A DNA stretch of 64,000 nt from contig JBLHVI010000013.1 in the NCBI GenBank assembly GCA_047630175.1, positions 1 to 64,000 of the forward strand. The letters are read 5' to 3'. This document shows positions 52,119 through 61,208 of this stretch, in pieces. A program made the position numbers and the translations under genes. The first letter of the stretch is position 1. Each line of letters begins with the position of its first letter. The notes beneath the pieces are model-generated. The model made no database searches. It was not told the origin of the DNA and was given only the letters and a program-made list of their open reading frames with translations. The stretch is from UBA4582 sp047630175. Lineage in GTDB: Bacteria; Pseudomonadota; Gammaproteobacteria; Pseudomonadales; Azotimanducaceae.

Positions 52119-53219
52119 ATGAAGTTACGTGTCAGTAGAGAAGCGTTGCTGAAGCCTCTTCAGCAAGTCGCAGGGGTGGTTGAGAGAAGACAAACTTTGC
52201 CTGTGTTATCCAATGTTTTGCTGCAGGTAGAGGGTAATCAACTCTCGTTGACGGGCACAGATCTTGAGGTAGAAATGGTGGCGCGGGTCGCTTTACTTGA
52301 GAGCGAAAACGGGGAGATCACAGTACCGGCAAGAAAGTTAATGGACATCTGCCGGGAGTTGCCAGAAAAAGCAGAGATCGAATTAACCTTGTCTGGTCAG
52401 AAAATGAGCATCAAAGCGGGGCGCTTTCGTTCTACGTTGTCGACGTTACCCGCGGCAGATTTCCCGGCGGTTGATAAGTCAATGGCGGAGTTGTCGATAG
52501 ACATGGACGCGAAATCGCTGAAAAGAATTCTTGATCGGACTGCGTTTGCGATGGCACAGCAGGACGTACGGTATTTTTTAAATGGGATGTTGATTGAACT
52601 TGGTGGCAGTTACGTGCGCACGGTAGCGACGGACGGTCATCGATTGGCTATGAGTACGTTGTCGCTCTCAAGTCCTATCGCTGATAGTCGACAGGTGATT
52701 CTGCCCAGAAAGGGGGTGCTTGAACTACAGCGCCTGTTACAAGAGGTAAGCGGCGATGTGGCAATATCCATTGGTGCCAATCATTTGCGAGCAGAATCTG
52801 CTGATTATACGCTGACGTCTAAACTCGTTGACGGTCGTTTCCCTGATTACGATCGTGTTATACCTAAAAACGGCGATAAAACGATATTTGCCGATAAGGT
52901 TGAGTTGCGTCAGGCGCTGAATCGTACAGCGATTCTATCGAACGAGAAATTTCGTGGGATACGTGTCAATTTGTCGACAGGCAGCCTCCAGCTATCAGCG
53001 AATAATCCTGAGCAAGAAGAAGCAGAAGAAGCGGTGTCGGTGGATTACACCGGGGATGATTTGGAAGTGGGGTTTAATGTTGGTTATGTTCAAGACGTTT
53101 TGGGTGTGCTCGAATGTGAAAAAGTAAAAATCACACTGCATGATGCAAATAGTAGTGCGTTGCTGGAAGATCCGGACAGTGATGAATCGATGTATGTTGT
53201 TATGCCTATGAAGCTATGA
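52119..53219 (+). CDS. dnaN: DNA polymerase III beta sliding clamp (canonical copy)
   Basis: Processivity clamp of the replicase, 366 residues like E. coli. Binding-pocket residues are canonical: TDGHRL (171-176) and the C-terminal VVMPMKL. The ANNPEQEEAEE and NEKFRG blocks also match E. coli. AGGA lies six bases before the ATG. The stop overlaps recF by four bases (ATGA), the classical arrangement. The 83 bases between the two clamp genes hold the palindrome at 52093. Confidence 0.97.
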   Translation: MKLRVSREALLKPLQQVAGVVERRQTLPVLSNVLLQVEGNQLSLTGTDLEVEMVARVALLESENGEITVPARKLMDICRELPEKAEIELTLSGQKMSIKAGRFRSTLSTLPAADFPAVDKSMAELSIDMDAKSLKRILDRTAFAMAQQDVRYFLNGMLIELGGSYVRTVATDGHRLAMSTLSLSSPIADSRQVILPRKGVLELQRLLQEVSGDVAISIGANHLRAESADYTLTSKLVDGRFPDYDRVIPKNGDKTIFADKVELRQALNRTAILSNEKFRGIRVNLSTGSLQLSANNPEQEEAEEAVSVDYTGDDLEVGFNVGYVQDVLGVLECEKVKITLHDANSSALLEDPDSDESMYVVMPMKL

Positions 53220-54313
53220 CGCTAAGCCGACTTTCGGTTAGGCAGTTGCGTAATATTCAACATCTTGAGATTGAGCTCGGGACGGGTGTAAACCTAATCA
53301 CGGGAGCAAACGGTAGTGGGAAAACGAGTCTGCTGGAAGCAGTGTATTTTCTTGGCTCGGGGCGTAGTTTCAGGAGTCATCGGCTAGATCCTGTTATCAA
53401 TAGAGATTCTGACGGGTGTACAGTCTTTGGCGTCGTTGCCCATGGGGATCGGGTTCAGCGTGTTGGTGTCCATCGAGGTAGAGATGGTAGTCGTGATATT
53501 AAGGTCAATAGTGAGGTAGTTAAGCGTGCTAGTGATCTTGCTCGGGCATTGCCCGTGCTTGTGCTCGGGCCAGAAACAGTTGATGTTTTATTGGGTCCAC
53601 CAAGTCTACGACGGCGGTTTTTGAACTGGGGATTGTTTCACGTGGAACCTCAGTTTTTAGTTGATTGGGAAGTGGCCACGCGATGCCTTCGGCAGCGAAA
53701 CACGCTACTGCGACAGAGAAACGCCGGTACCAAAGAAATTAGCGCATGGACCGACCAGTTATGCGAAGTGAGTATTCGTCTGGATAGGTACAGACAGGAC
53801 TACTTCGATGCTTTTGCGATACAATTCGCTGCATTGAGTAAGGTAATATCAGGGTTAGAAAATGTGACTTGTCACTACCGTCGTGGTTGGGCCGTTGGTC
53901 GTGAGTTGTCGGACATCTATGCGAGTCAGTTTGAGGCCGACAGTAAACGCGGGTTCACGCAGACTGGCGTTCATAAAGCGGAAATAGAGTTGTTAGTAGA
54001 AGGCGTACCGGCAGTCTCGGTATGTTCACGAGGCGAGTTGAAGGTATTGGCATGGTCGCTCTACCTGACCCAGGGGAAAATCTCTTCGGGTATTGGTGGC
54101 GCTTCAGACCTTTTGTATTTGGTCGACGATATGGCTGCAGAACTAGACCTTGTACACAGGCAGAAAGTTTGTGGTGCGCTCGTTGAAAGTGGTTGCCAGG
54201 TCATTGCTACAGGGATCGAGCGTGACCAGTTATTGAATTGTTGGGGTGGGTTTCCCACCAAATTGTTTCACGTGGAACACGGCAACATAAGTGTTATGGA
54301 GAATCAGGTATGA
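53216..54313 (+). CDS. recF: Recombination and repair protein RecF
   Basis: SMC-like ATPase that loads RecA at gaps with RecO and RecR. 365 residues with Walker A GANGSGKTSLLEA near residue 30 and a C-terminal signature LKVLAWSLYLTQG near 277. It overlaps dnaN by four bases and gyrB by four bases, so the three are coupled. Two parS sites lie inside the gene. Confidence 0.97.
   Translation: MTLSRLSVRQLRNIQHLEIELGTGVNLITGANGSGKTSLLEAVYFLGSGRSFRSHRLDPVINRDSDGCTVFGVVAHGDRVQRVGVHRGRDGSRDIKVNSEVVKRASDLARALPVLVLGPETVDVLLGPPSLRRRFLNWGLFHVEPQFLVDWEVATRCLRQRNTLLRQRNAGTKEISAWTDQLCEVSIRLDRYRQDYFDAFAIQFAALSKVISGLENVTCHYRRGWAVGRELSDIYASQFEADSKRGFTQTGVHKAEIELLVEGVPAVSVCSRGELKVLAWSLYLTQGKISSGIGGASDLLYLVDDMAAELDLVHRQKVCGALVESGCQVIATGIERDQLLNCWGGFPTKLFHVEHGNISVMENQV
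53634..53649. other. parS site 1 (ParB binding site) in recF
   Basis: TGTTTCACGTGGAACC agrees with the general bacterial parS motif (TGTTNCACGTGNAAC followed by A or C). Located 4.4 kb right of oriC, in line with ParB encoded at 40519. Confidence 0.8.
54264..54279. other. parS site 2 (ParB binding site) near the end of recF
   Basis: TGTTTCACGTGGAACA, a full parS match, 615 bases right of the first site. A pair of parS sites close to oriC is normal in Pseudomonas relatives. Confidence 0.85.
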
Positions 54314-56730
54314 CTGACGAAAGATCTTACGATTCAAGCAGTATTAAGGTCCTAAAAGGACTTGAAGCGGTAAAAAAACGACCAGGTATGTATATAGGTG
54401 ACACTGATGATGGCACCGGCTTGCACCATATGGTTCAGGAGCTCGTCGATAACTCGATTGATGAAGCTCTCGAAGGATACTGTTCTGAAATACAGGTAGT
54501 TATTCATCCAAATAATTTCGTGTCAGTCATGGATAACGGCCGTGGCATCCCCGTCGATTTTCACGAGGGGGAGGGCAAGTCGGCTGCCGAGGTCATTATG
54601 ACCGTGCTCCATGCAGGCGGAAAGTTCGATGACAGCAACTATAAGGTCTCCGGTGGGCTGCACGGCGTTGGGGTTTCCGTCGTGAATGCACTATCTGAAG
54701 AACTGACATTGACTATCTGGCGCGAAGGAAAAATCTGGGAGCAGGTCTACCGAGAAGGCGTACCCGACAAGGCGTTAGAGGTCGTCGGCGAGACGACTCA
54801 AACCGGTACTCGATGCCGATTTAAGCCCTCTGCTGAAACCTTCACCAATATTGAGTTTCACTATGACATTCTTGCCAAAAAGCTCCGTGAATTGTCGTTC
54901 CTAAATGCTGGTATTGTGATCGATCTAACTGACGAACGCAGTGGTAAGCACGAGCGCTTTTGCTATGAGGGGGGATTAAAGACCTTTGTAGAATACCTTA
55001 ACGTCAATAAGACCCCGCTGAATGCAATATTTCATTGCTCCAACACAACCCGCGAAGACGGAATTGGTGTTGAGATTGCTTTGCAATGGAACGATTCTTA
55101 TCAAGAATCAATCTTCGCGTACACCAACAATATTCCTCAAGGTGATGGTGGTACGCATTTACAAGGTTTCCGGTCGGCGCTGACCCGGACCCTAAATAAC
55201 TATATTGAGCGCGAAGGTATCGGTAAGAAAGCGAATGCAAATACCACCGGAGACGATGCACGAGAAGGTCTTACCGCCATTATTTCTGTCAAAGTACCTG
55301 ACCCAAAGTTCTCTTCCCAGACCAAAGATAAACTGGTTTCCTCAGAGGTAAAGACCGCTGTTGAACAAGAAATGGGCGCAGCTTTTAGTGACTACTTGCT
55401 AGAAAATCCCCAAGATGCGAAGGCAATTGTTCAAAAAATGATAGATGCCTCCCGCGCCCGCGAAGCGGCGCGCAAAGCTCGCGAAATGACCCGACGCAAA
55501 GGTGCTCTAGATATTGCCGGATTGCCCGGAAAACTGGCTGATTGCCAAGAAAAAGACCCAGCACTTTCCGAAATCTATCTGGTGGAAGGAGATTCTGCTG
55601 GCGGTTCAGCGAAACAAGGCCGCGACAGAAAGAACCAAGCAATTTTACCATTGAAAGGTAAGATCCTAAATGTCGAAAAAGCCCGCTTTGACAAAATGTT
55701 GTCATCTGCCGAGGTCGGCACGCTCATTACCGCGTTAGGCTGTGGTATTGGCCGCGATGAATTTAATCCAGATAAATTGCGCTATCACAGTATTATTATT
55801 ATGACCGACGCCGATGTGGACGGCGCCCACATCAAGACCCTATTGTTGACATTTTTCTTTCGGCATATGCGTGTGCTCATTGAGCGCGGACATATCCTCA
55901 TTGCTCAACCACCGCTCTACAAGATGAAGCGCGGCAAGCAGGAACGTTACATTAAGGACGAAGAAGCGCTAAACACATACCTTTTTGAAGTGTCTATGGA
56001 AGACGCACGTTTGATACCCACGGCTGGTGCTGAGCCCATTGAGGGCGATGCTCTACGTGACTTGGCACAGAACTACTTCGGCGTACAAACGCAGGTAAAA
56101 CGACTTGAACGCGTCTTCCCCGCTGAAATCCTAGACCTGATGATTTATGCTCCGCGCCTCAATGTCGACGATCTAACCGATCAAGCGGCAGTGCAAACTT
56201 GGACCAACGATCTCCAGGCACGCACTAGCGCGGCAATCAAAACCCGCAAAGAATACCACTTCGACGTAACAGAGGATCAAGAACGGCACTTGTTTTACCC
56301 CTTGCTGACTATTACGAATCACGGGGTCAGTAGAGAGTACGTATTCACTCGTGAATTCTTCCAGTCGAAAGATTACGAAGACTACACCGCGTTAGGTGAA
56401 AGGATTAATCAGTTGCTGCATCAAGATGCTCTTGTCGCTAAGGGCGAAAAGACCGAACCTGCTTTGTCGCTAAAACAGGCGCTCGCGTGGCTCCAACAAG
56501 AAGCCCTGAGAGGCCAAAGTCGACAGCGCTACAAGGGTCTAGGTGAAATGAATCCTGAACAGCTATGGGAGACTACGATGGACCCAAAACGCAGAACCAT
56601 GTTGCGAGTCACCATTGAAGATGCAATTGCAGCCGACCAATTGTTCAGTACATTGATGGGAGACGCCGTAGAGCCTCGTAAAGAATTCATCGTCAACAAT
56701 GCACTCGCTGTTGCCAATCTAGACGTCTAA
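54310..56730 (+). CDS. gyrB: DNA gyrase subunit B
   Basis: ATPase subunit of gyrase. 806 residues: GHKL ATPase with NSIDEALEG and DNGRGIPVD, TOPRIM with EGDSAGGSAKQGRDRKNQAI near 426-445 and DADVDG near 505, and the C-terminal QRYKGLGEMNPEQLWETTM. ATG 54310 (MTDERSYDSSSIK) is chosen; in-frame upstream sequence lies within recF. Overall G and C are nearly equal in the coding strand, unlike the G-rich dnaN-recF before it. Confidence 0.98.
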   Translation: MTDERSYDSSSIKVLKGLEAVKKRPGMYIGDTDDGTGLHHMVQELVDNSIDEALEGYCSEIQVVIHPNNFVSVMDNGRGIPVDFHEGEGKSAAEVIMTVLHAGGKFDDSNYKVSGGLHGVGVSVVNALSEELTLTIWREGKIWEQVYREGVPDKALEVVGETTQTGTRCRFKPSAETFTNIEFHYDILAKKLRELSFLNAGIVIDLTDERSGKHERFCYEGGLKTFVEYLNVNKTPLNAIFHCSNTTREDGIGVEIALQWNDSYQESIFAYTNNIPQGDGGTHLQGFRSALTRTLNNYIEREGIGKKANANTTGDDAREGLTAIISVKVPDPKFSSQTKDKLVSSEVKTAVEQEMGAAFSDYLLENPQDAKAIVQKMIDASRAREAARKAREMTRRKGALDIAGLPGKLADCQEKDPALSEIYLVEGDSAGGSAKQGRDRKNQAILPLKGKILNVEKARFDKMLSSAEVGTLITALGCGIGRDEFNPDKLRYHSIIIMTDADVDGAHIKTLLLTFFFRHMRVLIERGHILIAQPPLYKMKRGKQERYIKDEEALNTYLFEVSMEDARLIPTAGAEPIEGDALRDLAQNYFGVQTQVKRLERVFPAEILDLMIYAPRLNVDDLTDQAAVQTWTNDLQARTSAAIKTRKEYHFDVTEDQERHLFYPLLTITNHGVSREYVFTREFFQSKDYEDYTALGERINQLLHQDALVAKGEKTEPALSLKQALAWLQQEALRGQSRQRYKGLGEMNPEQLWETTMDPKRRTMLRVTIEDAIAADQLFSTLMGDAVEPRKEFIVNNALAVANLDV

Positions 56731-56743
56731 TGTGGCAGTAGTG

Positions 56744-56763
56744 CGGGTGAGCGTTTTCACCCG
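56744..56763. terminator. Hairpin between gyrB and gmhB
   Basis: CGGGTGA (56744-56750) and TCACCCG (56757-56763) pair around a six-base loop. An alternative stem GGTGAGC / GCTCACC (56747-56753 and 56765-56771) also exists. It separates the convergent gyrB and gmhB and may serve both. No long T run. Confidence 0.45.
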
Positions 56764-56805
56764 TGCTCACCACAGTCTTTTAGTGTCTGTCACCTCTGAG
56801 ACGAT

Positions 56806-57363
56806 TTAGCCCGACCGAGCCTGACTATCGGTAAAACTCGCTAAGTCATCAAAAATCGCCATCATAGGCATTTCTGCGATGAGCTCTCGCTGGGTCTGAC
56901 GGCCATTGCCGGTAAGTACTAACACCGGCAGACAGTCTCCTGCCAGCGCTGCCAAAATATCCTTACTTGAGTCACCGACAAAAACCATACTCTCAATGGG
57001 CTTTGGGTGCGCCGCTCTTATCTGATTAAGAAGACCTGGCTTGGGTTTACGGCATTCGCAGCCTTCATCAGGATGATGTGGACAGAAAAAGATCCCGGCT
57101 ATCACACCGCCCGCGCTTTCGACAAGCCCATTAAGTTTCGCATGCATCCCTGCAAGATCATCAACGCTAAACTTTTGTTTAGCTAATCCTGCTTGATTTG
57201 ATGCGACGTAAATAACGAAACCCATAGCACACAAGCGAACAATGGCATCGATACTACCCGGAAGCGGTCGCCACTCTTCAGCGGACTTAATGTAGTCTGA
57301 CGAATCCACATTGATGACGCCATCACGATCGAGCACAATGAGTCTGTCGCCGTTGTTTTGCAT
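56806..57363 (-). CDS. gmhB: D-glycero-beta-D-manno-heptose-1,7-bisphosphate 7-phosphatase
   Basis: HAD-family phosphatase of ADP-heptose synthesis for LPS core. 185 residues with the nucleophile motif LDRDGVINVDS at residue 10, the zinc-loop CPHHPDEGCECRKPKPGLL near 98, and FVGDSSKDILAA near 132. It sits beside glyS as in Pseudomonas, at the end of the glyQ-glyS direction. A candidate SlmA site (56912) lies inside. Confidence 0.95.
   Translation of the reverse strand: MQNNGDRLIVLDRDGVINVDSSDYIKSAEEWRPLPGSIDAIVRLCAMGFVIYVASNQAGLAKQKFSVDDLAGMHAKLNGLVESAGGVIAGIFFCPHHPDEGCECRKPKPGLLNQIRAAHPKPIESMVFVGDSSKDILAALAGDCLPVLVLTGNGRQTQRELIAEMPMMAIFDDLASFTDSQARSG
56912..56923. promoter_or_regulatory. 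Weak candidate SlmA-binding site in gmhB
   Basis: GTAAGTACTAAC matches the E. coli SlmA 12-mer at ten of twelve positions. Its arms are not fully symmetric, so it is the weakest of the four candidates. Confidence 0.2.
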
Positions 57364-57454
57364 TATCCAGCCCAGCTGATTTTTAATTTAAGATTTGTGT
57401 CTTTAGCGTGATGAGAATTCCCGCCTCAGAACATTTTCCAACACGCTAAAAAGG

Positions 57455-59533
57455 CTACTGCAGCACCGAAAAATCTGCCACCTCAAGAAACAGTAACCGC
57501 ATATTGTGCAGAGTTGCTAAGCGATTTTTTTGCAGGCTCATGTTTTCCGACATCACCATGACCTCTTCAAAGTAAACATCAACCTTATCTTGCAGCCCAG
57601 CGAGCAACAAACACCGAGCTTCATAGTTGTTACTATCAACCGCCATTTTGATCTGGGTGTCTATTAACGCATCGTGTAGTAAAGACTCGGCTTTGACGTC
57701 GAATAAGCTGACATCTATCGGTAAACGTTCACTGGAGCTAACGGAATCACTTGGGCGCTGCGCTTTCTTTAGGATATTAGCGATGCGTTTATTCGCCGCA
57801 ATAAGTTGCTGCGCCTCTGGTTTATGCTTGAAGGCCTCAATTGTGTGTACCCGACTGTTGCAGTCTGGAAGGTTCTCAATCACGACGTTACTAAAACGAA
57901 CGGCATTAAAGGTATCTGCGGGAACCGCTTGGTCCAAGTACCAGCCTCCTAGCCGATCCAAAAGATACTGATAAACTGGCTTAGCATCGAAATCCTGATC
58001 GTGAAGTGCGCAAGCTCTGTCAATAGCTGCCTTGATGTTCAACGTAAAACCAGCATCGATACAAATTCTTATGATTCCAAGGGTTTGACGACGCAATGCA
58101 AAAGGGTCTTTAGAGCCACTTGGCGGTTGGCCAATTCCAAACAGACCCGTTAACGTGTCGAGTTTATCGGCTATGGCCACAGCTTGCCCTGCGAGACTAA
58201 TTGGTAAGCGTCCGCCGGACTGCGTTGGCAAGTAGTGCTCGGCGATAGCCTGCGCAACGACATCAGTTTCACCGTCATGGCGCGCATAATAACCGCCCAT
58301 CAATCCCTGCAGCTCTGGGAATTCTCCTACCATCATCGACACCAAATCTGCCTTGCAGAGCAGCCCTGCGCGTCGAGCGTCTGTACTATCAACCCCTGTC
58401 TGGTCCGCAATAAAGCCGGCGAGCTGGCTAATTCGTTTAGCCTTTTGCTGGTAACTTCCCAATTTGACTTGGAATACAACGTCGCCTAATTTGTCTAAAT
58501 TAGCCTCTAATGACGAGGCTTTGTCCCTACTATAAAAAAACGCAGAATCCGCAAGACGTGGTGAAATAACACGTTCGTTGCCACGAATCACCGCTAGCGG
58601 ATCCTTACTACGAATGTTGGCGACGGTAATGAACTTAGGGAGAAGGTTGCCTTGAGCATCGATCAAATGAAAGTATCGTTGGTGGGATTTCATCGCTGAA
58701 ATCAATGCCTCCTCAGGCACGCTGAGAAATGCAGGGTCAAACTCACCACTAAGCGCAACCGGCCACTCAACTAGCGCATTCACCTCGTTCAGCAAGTTCT
58801 CGTCAATCACAACCTCTGCTCCAAGCCCCGTGCCGATATCCAACAACTGTTGCCGTATGACCGCTTTACGCTGCTGTAAATCAACCATGACGAACGCTTC
58901 TTCAAGCGCCTTGACATATTGGTTAGGTGATTCAATCTCGACCGGCTGGCTACTCATGAATCTGTGTCCAAGCGTGACTCTTCCAGCCTCGCAATTAAAA
59001 AACTGAGCCTCGACCACTTCGCTACCATAGAGTAAAACGACTGAATGGACTGGGCGAATAAACTCGATTCTTGAGCTACCCCAACGCATTTTACGTTCCA
59101 TTGGTAGCGTGCTGAGACTTCTGTCAATAATTCCTTTGAGCATATCTTCAGTTCGTTCACCGAGCTTGTCCTGATGATAAATTAACCAAGTGCCTTTGGC
59201 GGTCTCTGTGCGCACCAGTGCTGATAAATCCTCAACGCCGCAGGAGCGCGCGAAGCCTAATAAGGCCTTACTCGCGTTGCCTTGTTCGTCATATGCCGCC
59301 TGTAAAGATGGACCTCTTTTCTCAATGCGCTGGTCTGCTTGCCTTTCTTGTAATGCAGTAACAACAATTGCTAGTCGACGAGGTGTGGCAAAACCCTGGA
59401 CATCGCTAAACTGAAGTTGAGCCTTAGCGAGTTCAGTACGCATATTAGCGACTAGACTAGTGATAAGTTGATCCAGCGATTTTGGGGGCAACTCTTCAGT
59501 TCTGAGTTCCAACAAAAGATCATTAACTTCCAC
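57455..59533 (-). CDS. glyS: Glycyl-tRNA synthetase beta subunit
   Basis: Beta chain of the alpha2beta2 GlyRS, needed for tRNA binding. 692 residues; N-terminal LLLELRTEELPPKSL and FIRPVHSVVLLYG near residue 160 are family features, and an anticodon-binding domain ends the protein. The start is GTG at 59533 with AGGAG eight bases upstream, inside the glyQ end (11-base overlap), indicating coupling. Confidence 0.97.
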   Translation of the reverse strand: MEVNDLLLELRTEELPPKSLDQLITSLVANMRTELAKAQLQFSDVQGFATPRRLAIVVTALQERQADQRIEKRGPSLQAAYDEQGNASKALLGFARSCGVEDLSALVRTETAKGTWLIYHQDKLGERTEDMLKGIIDRSLSTLPMERKMRWGSSRIEFIRPVHSVVLLYGSEVVEAQFFNCEAGRVTLGHRFMSSQPVEIESPNQYVKALEEAFVMVDLQQRKAVIRQQLLDIGTGLGAEVVIDENLLNEVNALVEWPVALSGEFDPAFLSVPEEALISAMKSHQRYFHLIDAQGNLLPKFITVANIRSKDPLAVIRGNERVISPRLADSAFFYSRDKASSLEANLDKLGDVVFQVKLGSYQQKAKRISQLAGFIADQTGVDSTDARRAGLLCKADLVSMMVGEFPELQGLMGGYYARHDGETDVVAQAIAEHYLPTQSGGRLPISLAGQAVAIADKLDTLTGLFGIGQPPSGSKDPFALRRQTLGIIRICIDAGFTLNIKAAIDRACALHDQDFDAKPVYQYLLDRLGGWYLDQAVPADTFNAVRFSNVVIENLPDCNSRVHTIEAFKHKPEAQQLIAANKRIANILKKAQRPSDSVSSSERLPIDVSLFDVKAESLLHDALIDTQIKMAVDSNNYEARCLLLAGLQDKVDVYFEEVMVMSENMSLQKNRLATLHNMRLLFLEVADFSVLQ

Positions 59534-60455
59534 TGTCTATCTCCTGCAAGAATATTTCTTTAGTTGCTTTGTCAGCCAGAGGAAAATCAAGCGCTTTGCG
59601 AGATGCATAGTAAGCTTCAGCTACTCCTCTCGAAAGACTCCTAACACGAAGAATGAAGCGCTGTCGTTCGGTCACAGAGATTGCTTGGCGCGCGTCGAGT
59701 AGATTAAAGGCATGGGAGGCCTTCATCACAAACTCATAGGCAGGAAGGGGAAGACCAGCGGCTAATAGACGTTTGGTCTCTGCTTCACAAAAGTCAAACT
59801 GCTCGAACAGAGCCGCGACATTAGACTGATCAAAGTTGTAGGCAGACATTTCAACTTCGTATTGATGAAACACATCAGCATAGGTCACTACTGTATCACC
59901 AGATTGACTCCAAACAAGTTGCTTGAAATCCTCCACGCCCTGCAAATATAGCGCTAAACGCTCAAGACCGTAGGTTATCTCTCCCGTAACGGGATAACAC
60001 TCGAGGCCCCCAACCTGTTGGAAATATGTAAATTGTGTTATCTCCATACCATCCATCCAAACCTCCCAGCCAAGACCCCATGCGCCTAGTGTTGGTGACT
60101 CCCAGTTATCTTCGACAAAGCGTATATCGTGCACCATGGGATCTATCCCTAAATGGCGCAATGAATCTAGATATAGTTCCTGTATATCGGCAGGTGAAGG
60201 TTTTAGCATCACTTGGAACTGGTAGTAGTACTGGTACCGATTGGGGTTTTCGCCGTAGCGGCCATCGTTCGGTCGTCGGCAGGGTTGCACATACGCAGTT
60301 TTCCATGCTTCAGGCCCGATAGATCGCAGGAAAGTCGCCGGGTGAAAGGTGCCTGCACCTACCTCCATATCGTAGGGCTGCATTAGGACGCAGCCCTTGT
60401 CCGCCCAGAACTTCTGGAGGGTTAGAATAAGATCTTGGAAAGTCGCTACGCTCAT
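59523..60455 (-). CDS. glyQ: Glycyl-tRNA synthetase alpha subunit
   Basis: Catalytic class II alpha chain, 310 residues. TFQDLILTLQKFWADKGC at the start and AYVQPCRRPNDGRYGENPNR near residue 60 (with the class II arginine) identify it. ATG 60455 is chosen over 60476 on the family N-terminus. First gene of the glyQ-glyS-gmhB direction, divergent from tag. Confidence 0.98.
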   Translation of the reverse strand: MSVATFQDLILTLQKFWADKGCVLMQPYDMEVGAGTFHPATFLRSIGPEAWKTAYVQPCRRPNDGRYGENPNRYQYYYQFQVMLKPSPADIQELYLDSLRHLGIDPMVHDIRFVEDNWESPTLGAWGLGWEVWMDGMEITQFTYFQQVGGLECYPVTGEITYGLERLALYLQGVEDFKQLVWSQSGDTVVTYADVFHQYEVEMSAYNFDQSNVAALFEQFDFCEAETKRLLAAGLPLPAYEFVMKASHAFNLLDARQAISVTERQRFILRVRSLSRGVAEAYYASRKALDFPLADKATKEIFLQEIDSGS

Positions 60456-60623
60456 GTGTATCCGGCCTAAGGGCAAAATAACAGTTAGTATACCGAAGGA
60501 CTGGCAGTTATGACTATGCGTGTGACTAAAGTAGGCTAGAATATCGCTCGATAGCTAAGCCCTGGGACTTCGGTTACGGCAGGCGAATTATATTTAGGCG
60601 AGCGCCAACGCGGGAGGTCGGCC

Positions 60624-61208
60624 ATGGAGTCTTCAAATTTACAGCGCTGCGGCTGGTGTAAAGGCGATGAGTTGTATCAGCGCTATCACGACGAAGTATG
60701 GGGTGTGCCAGAACGAGATGATCGAGTGCTATTTGAATTTTTGCTGTTAGAAGGGGCCCAAGCGGGGCTGAATTGGATTACTATTCTACGCAAACGCGAA
60801 AACTACCGAGCCGCCTTTGATGGATTTGATGCTGAGAAGATTGCACGTTATGACGATCAAAAAAAACACGCGCTACTAACCAACTCGGGAATAGTCCGTA
60901 ATCGTTTGAAAATCGACAGTGCCATTGGCAATGCTCAGCAGTTTCTGCGAATCAAAGAATCCGGTGAATCGTTTCGAGATTACTTGTGGGCATTTGTTGA
61001 CGGCAAGACAGTTCAAAATCGCTATGTGAATTTGAACGATGTGCCTTCGAACACCGCATTATCTGATGCCATGAGTAAACAAATGAAGCGTGATGGTTTC
61101 AAGTTCGTCGGCAGCACTATCTGCTACGCCTTCATGCAGGCCACCGGAATGGTCAACGACCACCTTCTGTCTTGTCACCGGCACTCACAGTGTTTGGCGT
61201 TGACGTGA
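60624..61208 (+). CDS. tag: DNA-3-methyladenine glycosylase I
   Basis: Removes 3-methyladenine from alkylated DNA. 194 residues with the zinc ligands at both ends (RCGWC near residue 8 and HLLSCHRH near 181) and the family EVWGVPERDDR block. GGGAGG lies six bases before the ATG. It is divergent from glyQ and followed by an overlapping acyltransferase, as in Pseudomonas. Confidence 0.97.
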   Translation: MESSNLQRCGWCKGDELYQRYHDEVWGVPERDDRVLFEFLLLEGAQAGLNWITILRKRENYRAAFDGFDAEKIARYDDQKKHALLTNSGIVRNRLKIDSAIGNAQQFLRIKESGESFRDYLWAFVDGKTVQNRYVNLNDVPSNTALSDAMSKQMKRDGFKFVGSTICYAFMQATGMVNDHLLSCHRHSQCLALT

